NCBI GenBank assembly: GCA_031266385.1
Contig: JAISBC010000005.1
Span: forward strand, 1-33,491
DNA from: Holosporales bacterium
GTDB lineage: Bacteria > Pseudomonadota > Alphaproteobacteria > RUG11792
Direction: 5' to 3'
Length of the DNA: 33,491 nt
The stretch's first letter is position 1; each line of letters starts with the position of its first letter. The position numbers and the translations under genes were made by a program. The notes beneath the pieces are model-generated. The model saw nothing but the letters and a program-made list of their open reading frames with translations. It was not told the origin of the DNA and did not search any database. Of this stretch, positions 7,553 through 15,375 are shown piece by piece.

Positions 7553-8668
7553 ATGAGTACGATTTATATCCATTGGCCATTTTGTCTTTCGAAGTGCAAT
7601 TACTGTGACTTCAATAGTGTCGCTACGGACGGTTTAATCGATTTCGATTTTTGGCTCAGATTGTATAGGGCGGCTTCCCTGAGATTTTTTGATGACTTTT
7701 ATAAGGGTGAGCAAATAACGAGTATCTATTTCGGAGGTGGAACTCCATCCCTCCTTACTCCGTCATTTATCTCTGGAATCATAACATTAATCTGCGACCG
7801 CTGTAGAATATCGGACAATCCCGAAATTACATTGGAAGCCAATCCGAAGACTATCGATTTACCGAAGGCCAATGGATTCAGATCTGCTGGAATCAATCGA
7901 TTATCGATCGGAGTGCAATCCCTCATCGATGCCGATCTTAAAATTCTCGGAAGAATTCACGATGCCGAGGAGGCTATAAACTGCGTCCTCGAAATGTCCG
8001 AAATTTTCGATAACTTATCGATCGATATGATTTACAATCGCCCGGGCCAAAAACTGGAAAGCTGGATCGATGAATTGAGTACAGCCCTTTCCTCATTTTC
8101 GATTCAGCACATTTCTCTTTACGAACTGATCATCGAAGACGGAACCGCCATAAAAAAAATGATCGATGACGGCGTTTTGCCGGCTACAAATCGTGGAAGC
8201 GATTTTATCGAGGCAACCTGGAAGACGGCCGAAGATTTTGGATTTCACAAATATGAAATTTCGAATTTTGCGAAACCGGGATTTGAGGGGAGACACAATA
8301 TTTCCTATTGGAGGTATGAGGATTATTATGGAATCGGCCCTGGAGCTCACAGTCGTATCGGGCGACATAATGGCGGGAAATTGGCCATCGAACAAGTCAG
8401 CGACATAAACGATTGGATCAATTTCGTTGAAAACGCATTACCTCCCGAGATAATTGAATTGAGCGAAAAAGATGAGTTTAATGAGAGGCTAATAATGGGA
8501 TTGAGGGCAGAAGTTGGAATCGACCTCGATCACAACTTCCTCGATCACAACAAAATACAATTTCTTTTGGAAAACTCATATATAATGTTGAGGGAAGGCA
8601 GGGTAGTCTTGACGAATGACGGGTTTATGCGGCTGAACCTGATAGTTGAGTATTTATCGAGCAAGTAA
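7553..8668 (+). CDS. hemW: HemW-like radical SAM heme chaperone
   Basis: A protein of 371 residues with the radical-SAM cysteines at 11, 15 and 18 in WPFCLSKCNYCDF; the extra Cys found in many HemW proteins fits the general pattern less clearly. GGGTPSLL at 61-68 is the SAM-binding glycine motif, and RLSIGVQSL and SLYELIIEDGT are typical of the HemW/HemN family. HemW passes heme to respiratory enzymes. It lacks the features of true coproporphyrinogen dehydrogenase HemN, which is longer. GAGG lies a few bases before the ATG. surE follows after one base. Confidence 0.9.
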   Translation: MSTIYIHWPFCLSKCNYCDFNSVATDGLIDFDFWLRLYRAASLRFFDDFYKGEQITSIYFGGGTPSLLTPSFISGIITLICDRCRISDNPEITLEANPKTIDLPKANGFRSAGINRLSIGVQSLIDADLKILGRIHDAEEAINCVLEMSEIFDNLSIDMIYNRPGQKLESWIDELSTALSSFSIQHISLYELIIEDGTAIKKMIDDGVLPATNRGSDFIEATWKTAEDFGFHKYEISNFAKPGFEGRHNISYWRYEDYYGIGPGAHSRIGRHNGGKLAIEQVSDINDWINFVENALPPEIIELSEKDEFNERLIMGLRAEVGIDLDHNFLDHNKIQFLLENSYIMLREGRVVLTNDGFMRLNLIVEYLSSK

Positions 8669-8669
8669 A

Positions 8670-9434
8670 ATGAGAATACTGTTAAGTAATGATGATGGGA
8701 TTGGGGCCCCAGGGCTCGTCGTCCTCGAAGATATTGTCAGAAAATTTGCACGAGAAGTGATGGTAGTCGCTCCAGAATCTAATATGAGTGGGTCCGGACA
8801 TTCTCTAACCCTTAAGACTCCTCTCAGATTAACCAAACACCTGGATGATTTCCATTTTTCTGTGAATGGAACTCCGACCGACTGCATCGTAATGGCCATC
8901 AGGCACATCATGCCTGAAAAACCAAATTTCATGATATCTGGTATCAATTTTGATTCGAATCTGGCAGAGGATATAACATATTCTGGGACGGTCGCAGCCG
9001 CGATGGAGGCAACCCTATTCGATGTTCCATCCATCGCCTTTAGCCAAAAGATAAATAAAGATGGGACAATCAATTGGGAAATAGCAAAGACTTACATTCC
9101 CATCGTTTTAAAACTCATCATGGAACAATTTACTTTCCCGAATCATGTATTTTTGAATGTTAATTTTCCATCCGGAAATATCGATGAAGTTAAGGGGATT
9201 CTAGTGACGAAACAGGGAACCAGAGCAATCGATGATCACGTTATAATGGCCGTCGATCCGCGAGGAACGCCTTATTTCTGGATAGGCCCGGCCGACTACA
9301 GGAAAAACGAAGATCACAAGGCGCTGGATATGGATCTTGGAGCCGTGCATAACGGCTACGTATCGATTACTCCGATGTCCCTCGACATGACGGATATGCC
9401 GTCCCTGAATATACTAAGAGAGTTATTCGCATGA
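8670..9434 (+). CDS. surE: 5'/3'-nucleotidase SurE
   Basis: A protein of 254 residues starting MRILLSNDDGIGAPG, with the metal-binding Asp pair at 8-9. ESNMSGSGHSLTL carries the conserved Ser/Asn loop, followed by NGTPTDCIVMA, the metal-binding Asn in SGINFDSNLAED, and TYSGTVAAAMEA. SurE dephosphorylates nucleoside monophosphates and is linked to stress survival. The start is one base after the hemW stop; a longer in-frame start at 8646 would overlap hemW. pcm, often next to surE, is absent. The stop overlaps the start of the lipoprotein gene. Confidence 0.96.
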   Translation: MRILLSNDDGIGAPGLVVLEDIVRKFAREVMVVAPESNMSGSGHSLTLKTPLRLTKHLDDFHFSVNGTPTDCIVMAIRHIMPEKPNFMISGINFDSNLAEDITYSGTVAAAMEATLFDVPSIAFSQKINKDGTINWEIAKTYIPIVLKLIMEQFTFPNHVFLNVNFPSGNIDEVKGILVTKQGTRAIDDHVIMAVDPRGTPYFWIGPADYRKNEDHKALDMDLGAVHNGYVSITPMSLDMTDMPSLNILRELFA

Positions 9435-10270
9435 TAAATTTTATCAGGAATATTGCGTTATCAGTTCTGGTCGTCATCGGGCTAACATCGTGTGGAGATC
9501 GAGATCGAAGGCTACCAGAGATCGTGAGGGTAGAAAGGGTTATCCCGTATCACGTCGTCGAAGATGGCGATACCGTCGGCTCGATCGCGACGAAATATGG
9601 AATGTCCAGATCCGATCTAATAAAGCTCAACACATTAAAGCCACCTTATCAATTGTATGATGGGCAGAGATTGGTCATTATCCTGAGGCCGGACGGTGAG
9701 AGGAGTAGTATCCGCGAGGCAGAGGTGGTAAAGCCGGATGATCCCAGCGCCCCAAAAACGGAAGATGTGAAAAAACAGGCCGATGAAAAGAAACAGGACG
9801 TGGATGCTGATAATGCTACGATCGACGATATCGCGGATAATGGAGCCGGAAATCTTGTCGCGCAAGAACCCACAGAGCCGACTAGTGACTATATTTGGCC
9901 GGTTGCCGATGGGAAAAATAAAATATCGCAGCATTTCGATGACGGTGGAATTACGATAGCCGCATCGGCTGGAACACCAGTTCGAGCCATAGCAGATGGA
10001 ATCGTTAAGATAGCCGGAGTGCCGGATGGAGAGGCCGCGGCCTATGGAGTAACCATCGTCCTCAAACATGATTCTAAAAATATGCTATCAATTTACGCCA
10101 ATCTCGACGAGGCTATGGTGAATAAATCCAAGAAGGTGAAAAAGGGTGACATCATAGGTAAGGTCGGGAAAAGTGGGACGATCGCAAAGAAGTCGCAGTT
10201 ATATTTCGAGATGAATGATTTAGCTGGAAAAGAACGGCGCCCAGTTGACCCAGAAAAAGTCCTTCCGTAG
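9431..10270 (+). CDS. nlpD: LysM/LytM lipoprotein, NlpD-like, degenerate peptidase
   Basis: A protein of 279 residues. The signal peptide ends in a lipobox, LTSC, with the lipidated Cys at 21. A LysM peptidoglycan-binding domain spans about 38-85 (YHVVEDGDTVGSIATKYGMS). An acidic, low-complexity linker runs to about 152. A LytM/M23 fold spans about 155-275 (WPVADGKNKISQHFDDGGI, GTPVRAIADGIV, GDIIGKVGKSG). The catalytic HxH appears as QLYFEMN, so zinc ligands are missing, as in NlpD and EnvC, which activate amidases rather than cut. The position between surE and yajC-secDF is a common alphaproteobacterial order. The symbol is by architecture, not proven orthology. Confidence 0.85.
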   Translation: MINFIRNIALSVLVVIGLTSCGDRDRRLPEIVRVERVIPYHVVEDGDTVGSIATKYGMSRSDLIKLNTLKPPYQLYDGQRLVIILRPDGERSSIREAEVVKPDDPSAPKTEDVKKQADEKKQDVDADNATIDDIADNGAGNLVAQEPTEPTSDYIWPVADGKNKISQHFDDGGITIAASAGTPVRAIADGIVKIAGVPDGEAAAYGVTIVLKHDSKNMLSIYANLDEAMVNKSKKVKKGDIIGKVGKSGTIAKKSQLYFEMNDLAGKERRPVDPEKVLP

Positions 10271-10289
10271 AATTCGAGAGACTGCTAAA

Positions 10290-10847
10290 ATGCCTGTGTC
10301 TACTATTCGTTGCTTCGTTGGAAAACTTATGTGGTTGCTTTTTATTGCCTGTTTGATGACTTCTTTTTCGGGGGCGGCTATGGCCGATGCTCCGGCCGTC
10401 CCCGGCGGTGGACTGATGTCCTTCGTGCCGATGCTGGCCTTTATCACAATACTTTATTTTCTGTTAATCAGACCACAGCAAAAACGCACGAAACAACACA
10501 AGGCGATGGTTGCCGCGGTTAAAAAGGGAGATAAAGTCGTGACGAGTTGCGGAATTTTGGCGACCGTATCCAAGGTAGTCAGCGAGCAGGAGGTCGTCCT
10601 AGAGATTGCGGACGGAGTTCACTGTAAGTTCATAAAATCGGCGATATCGAATGTAGTCAGTGGGGATGCCGTAGCCTCCAGCACCATGATCCCGCATGAA
10701 CCGAAGAGTGTAGAGGTCAAAGCCGATACGGAAGAGAAAGTGGTGGTCTCAGAGTTTCGAGATGAGAAACTGGCCAGCGAAAAAAAGGTTGCAAAAACCA
10801 CGAAATCTGGGTCTCCTATAAGAAGGAAGACGACCACGAAAAAATAA
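10290..10847 (+). CDS. yajC: Sec translocon accessory protein YajC, extended
   Basis: A protein of 185 residues from the ATG at 10290, the first one clear of the previous gene. A hydrophobic N-terminal stretch (about 11-32, ending GAAMADA) may be a signal sequence. The core membrane segment is at about 43-60, followed by the hallmark RPQQKR and then VKKGDKVVTSCGILATV. YajC typically has about 110 residues; here about 65 extra residues follow NVVSGDAV, ending in a Lys/Thr-rich tail. It works with SecDF to help export and membrane insertion. secD and secF follow. Confidence 0.93.
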   Translation: MPVSTIRCFVGKLMWLLFIACLMTSFSGAAMADAPAVPGGGLMSFVPMLAFITILYFLLIRPQQKRTKQHKAMVAAVKKGDKVVTSCGILATVSKVVSEQEVVLEIADGVHCKFIKSAISNVVSGDAVASSTMIPHEPKSVEVKADTEEKVVVSEFRDEKLASEKKVAKTTKSGSPIRRKTTTKK

Positions 10848-10867
10848 AAAAACGGCGAGGAGAATAG

Positions 10868-12463
10868 ATGATTATCGTTTCGAGATTCAGGATCTCATCG
10901 ACCATTGTGATTTGCTTGCTGGGTCTCTTGTTTTCGTTTCCATCACTTTTGGATCAAAAGGCCTTCGACAAACTGCCGAAAATCCTGCAACATACCGTAA
11001 ATCTCGGTCTTGAACTTCGCGGTGGATCTCATATTCAGCTCGAGGTTGATATTAAGTTAGTCGAGAAGGAGCACCAGGAAAGTATTTTAGACGAGACCAG
11101 AAAGCAGCTTAGGAAGCAGAATATAAGATATAGCAGGGTTTTTGTTCAAACGACACCTGATGGATCGGCGATCGTTTTATCGCTGAAGGATGAAAAGGAT
11201 ATCCAGTCCGCTACTAAGATCCTATCGAAGACGGATGAATTGGAGATTTCGGTGAATGGCCTAAATGTTACCGCCGCAATATCAAAGGATTTCCTAGATA
11301 AATTTGCAAGGAGAATAGTCGACGAATCGATTGAAGTCATCCGACATAGAATCGATGAAACTGGTATGAAGGAACCAATAATCTTGAGGCAGGGAACGGA
11401 TAGGATTACTGTACAACTCCCTGGAATCGAGGATCCAGCTGAAGTCAAGCGGTTGATTGGAAAGACTGCTATTTTGACATTTCATGGAGTCGACGAAGAA
11501 TTGGAGTCGATTCACGCTAAAGCAGGGGAAAGAGTTCATTTGCCGACTAAACCGGGGGTCATGTACCTTCCGGAGGAAAAGGGTGAAGAAGGCATCATCT
11601 ATGTCCCCATTAAAAAGCAGATTTCTTTGACCGGTAAATCGTTGATTGATGCACAGATGAACATCGATCAACAATCTGGAATGCCGTGTGTTTCGATTAA
11701 ATTCGATTCGATTGAAGGAACGAGGAAGATGGCGGAACTCTCCGCGAAATATCTTCATAAGCAGTTCGCGATGGTCCTCGACGGGAAGGTATTGAGTGCC
11801 CCCGTTTTTCAGGCCGTCCTGAATAATGGATCCGCGCAGATTACTGGCCATTTTACGATGCAGGAAGCTAATGAGTTGGCCATCTTACTGAGGGCAGGCT
11901 CACTGCCAGCTCAGCTAAACGTTGTCGAAGAGAGGAGCGTTGGGCCAAGTTTGGGAGCCGATTCCATTTCCGATGGAAAGAATGCGACTATATTCGCCTT
12001 TCTCCTGGTTTCCTTTTTCATGATACTTTCATATGGCATCTTTGGATTTTTCTCGGTCATTTCTTTATCGTGCAATATTATGCTTCTATTTGCGGGCTTG
12101 ACTTTATTGGGGGCAACGTTAACGCTGCCCGGTATAGCCGGTATAGCCCTAACGATCGGTATGGCCGTCGACTCAAATGTTTTAATTTACGAGAGAATCC
12201 GAGAAGAAGTACGAGCCGGAGTGAAGGCAATGACGGCGATCGCGAAGGGGTATAAGATGGCCATGATGACGATTCTGGATTCGAATCTGACGACCCTCAT
12301 CGGATCGATAGTATTGTATGAATTCGGCTCTGGGCCGATCAAGGGATTCGCCGTGACCTTGGCGCTAGGAACCGTGATTTCGTTATTCACGACTTTCTCG
12401 CTAACAAAATCGATCATTGCAGTCTGGATGAAGAAAAATAGAAACAAGGAAATAGTGGTATAG
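10868..12463 (+). CDS. secD: protein translocase subunit SecD
   Basis: A protein of 531 residues with AGGAG-type RBS (GGCGAGGAG) before the ATG. A membrane segment at about 7-27 is followed by GLELRGGSHIQLEVD, the conserved start of the P1 domain, then IRHRIDETG and ITVQLPG. SLTGKSLIDAQM precedes the C-terminal bundle of five membrane segments with GIALTIGMAVDSNVLIYERI. SecDF uses the proton gradient to pull exported proteins across the inner membrane. Normal length and all motifs present. Confidence 0.97.
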   Translation: MIIVSRFRISSTIVICLLGLLFSFPSLLDQKAFDKLPKILQHTVNLGLELRGGSHIQLEVDIKLVEKEHQESILDETRKQLRKQNIRYSRVFVQTTPDGSAIVLSLKDEKDIQSATKILSKTDELEISVNGLNVTAAISKDFLDKFARRIVDESIEVIRHRIDETGMKEPIILRQGTDRITVQLPGIEDPAEVKRLIGKTAILTFHGVDEELESIHAKAGERVHLPTKPGVMYLPEEKGEEGIIYVPIKKQISLTGKSLIDAQMNIDQQSGMPCVSIKFDSIEGTRKMAELSAKYLHKQFAMVLDGKVLSAPVFQAVLNNGSAQITGHFTMQEANELAILLRAGSLPAQLNVVEERSVGPSLGADSISDGKNATIFAFLLVSFFMILSYGIFGFFSVISLSCNIMLLFAGLTLLGATLTLPGIAGIALTIGMAVDSNVLIYERIREEVRAGVKAMTAIAKGYKMAMMTILDSNLTTLIGSIVLYEFGSGPIKGFAVTLALGTVISLFTTFSLTKSIIAVWMKKNRNKEIVV

Positions 12464-12478
12464 GAGGAATATAAAAAA

Positions 12479-13417
12479 ATGTTTCGTCTTCATTTGATAC
12501 CGTATGGAAGTAAGTTTGATATTACCGGAAAGAGTCGAACTATATTAAGTTTGGCCGTGTTCATGGTGATCGTATGTTTTGCTTTCATTATGTTTAAGGG
12601 ACTGAATTATGGTATCGACTTCAAAGGGGGATATATTTTTGAAGTCAGAATGCCATCGACTCCGGATATAACCGATCTTCGGAGTAGGTTAAATGATTGT
12701 GGCTTAGGTGAGGTCGCGATTCAGGAATTTGGAACCAAAGAAGATCTCATGATAAAGCTCGAGAAATCCGAGGAAGGAAGTGAGCAGGCGAGCGCAATAA
12801 AACAGATCCGAGACACATTGGGAGATGGAGTAATCTATAAGAGGATCGAGACGGTTGGGCCAAAAGTAGGAGAGGAGCTGGTCTCGAATGCCATCAAAGC
12901 TGTTTCGTTTGCCCTCATCGCTATGCTCCTTTACATTGCGATTCGTTTCGAGTGGCAGTTTGGAATTTGTGCGATAGCTGCTCTTTTCCATGACTGTGCC
13001 CTAATTTTTGGGATGTTTTCGATTTTTCCGTTGGAATTCAGTGAAACATCTATAACGGCTATCCTTCTGACCGCGAGTTACTCCATCAACGATACGGTCG
13101 TGATTTTCGATCGGATTCGAGAAAACCTACACCGACATAGCAAAATGGCTCTGAATGAGCTAATTAATCTCAGTCTGAATGAAACCCTATCGAGAACGGC
13201 TTTGACGGCCGTAACAACCCTTCTTGCCGTTCTGGCGCTTTATCTGTTTGGCGGGAAGGTGATCGCCTCTTTTGCTCTGCCGATTATGGTGGGAATCATA
13301 GTCGGAACATTTTCTTCGATTTTTGTTGCATCTCCTCTGCTAATGTTTTTGAATATTAAGAGGAAGGAAGTTGAGCCAGAAGATGATCATCGCGGAACAC
13401 CTGCAAACATAGGATAA
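12479..13417 (+). CDS. secF: protein translocase subunit SecF
   Basis: A protein of 312 residues with a strong AGGAGG nine bases before the start. It shows GLNYGIDFKGGYIFEVR after the first membrane segment, GPKVGEELVSNAIKA before the bundle, and ASYSINDTVVIFDRIRENL, the SecF signature, in the membrane part. It partners SecD. After its stop, an AT-only inverted repeat (TTCTTA/TAAGAA, 13422-13442) is a weak terminator candidate. Confidence 0.97.
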   Translation: MFRLHLIPYGSKFDITGKSRTILSLAVFMVIVCFAFIMFKGLNYGIDFKGGYIFEVRMPSTPDITDLRSRLNDCGLGEVAIQEFGTKEDLMIKLEKSEEGSEQASAIKQIRDTLGDGVIYKRIETVGPKVGEELVSNAIKAVSFALIAMLLYIAIRFEWQFGICAIAALFHDCALIFGMFSIFPLEFSETSITAILLTASYSINDTVVIFDRIRENLHRHSKMALNELINLSLNETLSRTALTAVTTLLAVLALYLFGGKVIASFALPIMVGIIVGTFSSIFVASPLLMFLNIKRKEVEPEDDHRGTPANIG

Positions 13418-13463
13418 AACTTCTTACAAATTTGCTAAGAAATTGACATTTTGTATTTTGGGT

Positions 13464-13492
13464 TTGCAAATTTTGTGTTTTTCTATCATACT
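13464..13492 (+). promoter_or_regulatory. possible promoter of hfq
   Basis: TTGCAA (five of six), 17 bases, CATACT (four of six), 40 bases before the hfq ATG. A perfect TTGACA at 13443-13448 is also present but has no good -10 at the right distance. The 114-base gap after secF suggests a separate transcript. Confidence 0.35.
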
Positions 13493-13531
13493 TTGCCACA
13501 TCGTATTCTAATGCGCGGACGCTATACTAAA

Positions 13532-13969
13532 ATGTCTGAAAAAATAATAAATGTGCAAGACGCCTTTCTTAATTATATGCGTAAGAATAAAATTCCGGTC
13601 ACGATTTTCCTTTTGAACGGAGTTAAAATTACGGGAACAATTTCGTGTTTTGATCACGGATCGGTCGTCGTAAGGAGGGAGGGATATACCCAGCTAATTT
13701 ACAAGCATGCCATTTCAACCTTCTCTCCGCACGGAACGATAAGTGTGTTCGATTGGAACGGATCTCCTGGAGCCGATCACCAGAGACGTAATGTTGTGGA
13801 TGATCGAGCTGGACAGAACGTTAAGGAAGTTACCTATGAGCGAGAAGAAGAAGAGGAGGAGGACGTCGACGATTATGATGATATCGATGACGAAGGAGAT
13901 GATGACTGCGAGTATTACGACGATGACGACGAGGAAGATGATGATGACGATGTCGAAGAAGATGAATAG
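13532..13969 (+). CDS. hfq: RNA chaperone Hfq with long acidic tail
   Basis: A protein of 145 residues from the ATG at 13532; an upstream in-frame start would add an unlikely 27-residue extension. The Sm core (about 5-66) is clear: NVQDAFLNYMRKNKIPVTIFL, ...GTISCFDHGSVVV and the hexamer-interface signature YKHAIST at 57-63. After residue 102 the tail is almost only Asp and Glu: 34 of the last 43 residues are acidic. E. coli Hfq has a short acidic tip, and most alphaproteobacterial Hfq are about 80 residues. Hfq pairs small RNAs with mRNAs. hflX, its common neighbour, is absent; lpdA starts five bases later. Confidence 0.95.
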   Translation: MSEKIINVQDAFLNYMRKNKIPVTIFLLNGVKITGTISCFDHGSVVVRREGYTQLIYKHAISTFSPHGTISVFDWNGSPGADHQRRNVVDDRAGQNVKEVTYEREEEEEEDVDDYDDIDDEGDDDCEYYDDDDEEDDDDDVEEDE

Positions 13970-13974
13970 ACTTC

Positions 13975-15375
13975 ATGACAATGAATTTTGATGTCGCCGT
14001 AATCGGGGGAGGACCCGGAGGATATGTCGCGGCCATTCGTGCCGCTCAATTGGGGTTAAAATCGGCCGTTATCGAGGCGAGGCATCTCGGTGGGACCTGC
14101 CTTAATTTCGGCTGTATCCCAACGAAGACCCTGCTACAGACTGCTAAAATGAAGAGACTCTTAGATCGAAGCTCAGAATTTGGAATCGATGCCTCGGTGA
14201 AAGCTGTTAATTTGCGGCGGCTGGCTGAACGTTCGATGGATGTTGTTTCAGGTCTCCGCGATGGAGTCACGAATCTCCTCACTGAACAGGGAATCACCAT
14301 CATTCGTGGATTCGCTAGCTTCGTGGATAAGAATACTCTGTCCATTACGAATGGAAAGGAACAATCCGAGATTACGGCTAAAAATATTATTATCGCGACG
14401 GGGGCCAGACCGAAGATGCTTCCCGGGATTGATGAATCCCTAATTTCGAAGGGATTAGTCTGGACTTCTCGAGAAGCCATTATCCCTAAAATCGCCCCAA
14501 AAAGAGTCCTGATCATCGGATCTGGTGCGATCGGGGTCGAGCTCGCGACGTTCTATGACTCGATTGGATCGGATGTTACGATCGTCGAAATTCAGGATAG
14601 AATTTTAGCGGGTGAGGATTTGGAGGTTTCTGATTTTGCCAGGAAGGCCTTCGTAAGATCAGGAATTGCCATCCTCTTGAAGACGAAATCTCAGAATTTT
14701 CGGACAGAAAATGTCGGAGAAATTTCGGTCGATCTCATCGGGCCAGAGGGAAACAGCAAGACGCGGGTTTTCGACGTAGTCATCGTCGCGATTGGGGTTA
14801 CTCCCAATATCGGTGGGCTCAACCTGGATGCGGCCGGGGTTAGCGTTTCTACGAACGGATCGATCGATGTCTTTGATAATCAGGAGACAAGCCAGAAGGG
14901 GATATATGCCATCGGAGATGTTGCCGAGACACCATGGTTGGCCCATAAGGCTTCCCGTGAAGGGATCATATGCGCGGAGAAGATAGCTGGCCTTCCCTCT
15001 CTGACTCCGATCGACCTGAAGACGATCCCATCATGCACGTATTCCAACCCGCAGGTTGCTTCGGTTGGGCTGACCGAAGAACAGTTAATTGGCAGAAACA
15101 TTCGCGTTGGAAAATCGTATTTTAAGGGGAATGGCAAGGCTGTGATCCTCGGCGAAACCGATGGATTCGTTAAGGTTATATTCGATGATAAGACCGGAGA
15201 GCTCCTCGGAGCTCATATGGTTGGAGACGAGGTAACCGAATTGATCTCCCTTTTCTCCGTGGCGATCACCGGAGAACTTACCGATCGAGAGTTAATTGCC
15301 TCCGTTTTTCCGCATCCAACGATATCGGAGTGTTTGTATGAGGCTGTTGCCGCGGCCGGTATCGGGACCCGTTGA
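13975..15375 (+). CDS. lpdA: dihydrolipoyl dehydrogenase (E3)
   Basis: A protein of 466 residues. The FAD-binding GGGPGGYVAA is at 11-20 and the redox disulphide in GGTCLNFGCIPTK (Cys 42 and 47). The NAD-binding IIGSGAIGVELATF follows, then the second FAD motif GIYAIGDVAE. The catalytic HPTISE has His 447 and Glu 452. It reoxidises lipoamide in the pyruvate or 2-oxoglutarate dehydrogenase complex; neither E1 nor E2 is in the window. The start may be 13975 or the next ATG at 13981. Its stop overlaps uvrC. Confidence 0.96.
   Translation: MTMNFDVAVIGGGPGGYVAAIRAAQLGLKSAVIEARHLGGTCLNFGCIPTKTLLQTAKMKRLLDRSSEFGIDASVKAVNLRRLAERSMDVVSGLRDGVTNLLTEQGITIIRGFASFVDKNTLSITNGKEQSEITAKNIIIATGARPKMLPGIDESLISKGLVWTSREAIIPKIAPKRVLIIGSGAIGVELATFYDSIGSDVTIVEIQDRILAGEDLEVSDFARKAFVRSGIAILLKTKSQNFRTENVGEISVDLIGPEGNSKTRVFDVVIVAIGVTPNIGGLNLDAAGVSVSTNGSIDVFDNQETSQKGIYAIGDVAETPWLAHKASREGIICAEKIAGLPSLTPIDLKTIPSCTYSNPQVASVGLTEEQLIGRNIRVGKSYFKGNGKAVILGETDGFVKVIFDDKTGELLGAHMVGDEVTELISLFSVAITGELTDRELIASVFPHPTISECLYEAVAAAGIGTR

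Noticed and set aside
13830..14036. A His/Arg-rich frame on the minus strand opposite the hfq tail
   Set aside because: It is the complement of the Asp/Glu codon repeats of hfq; it has no independent support.
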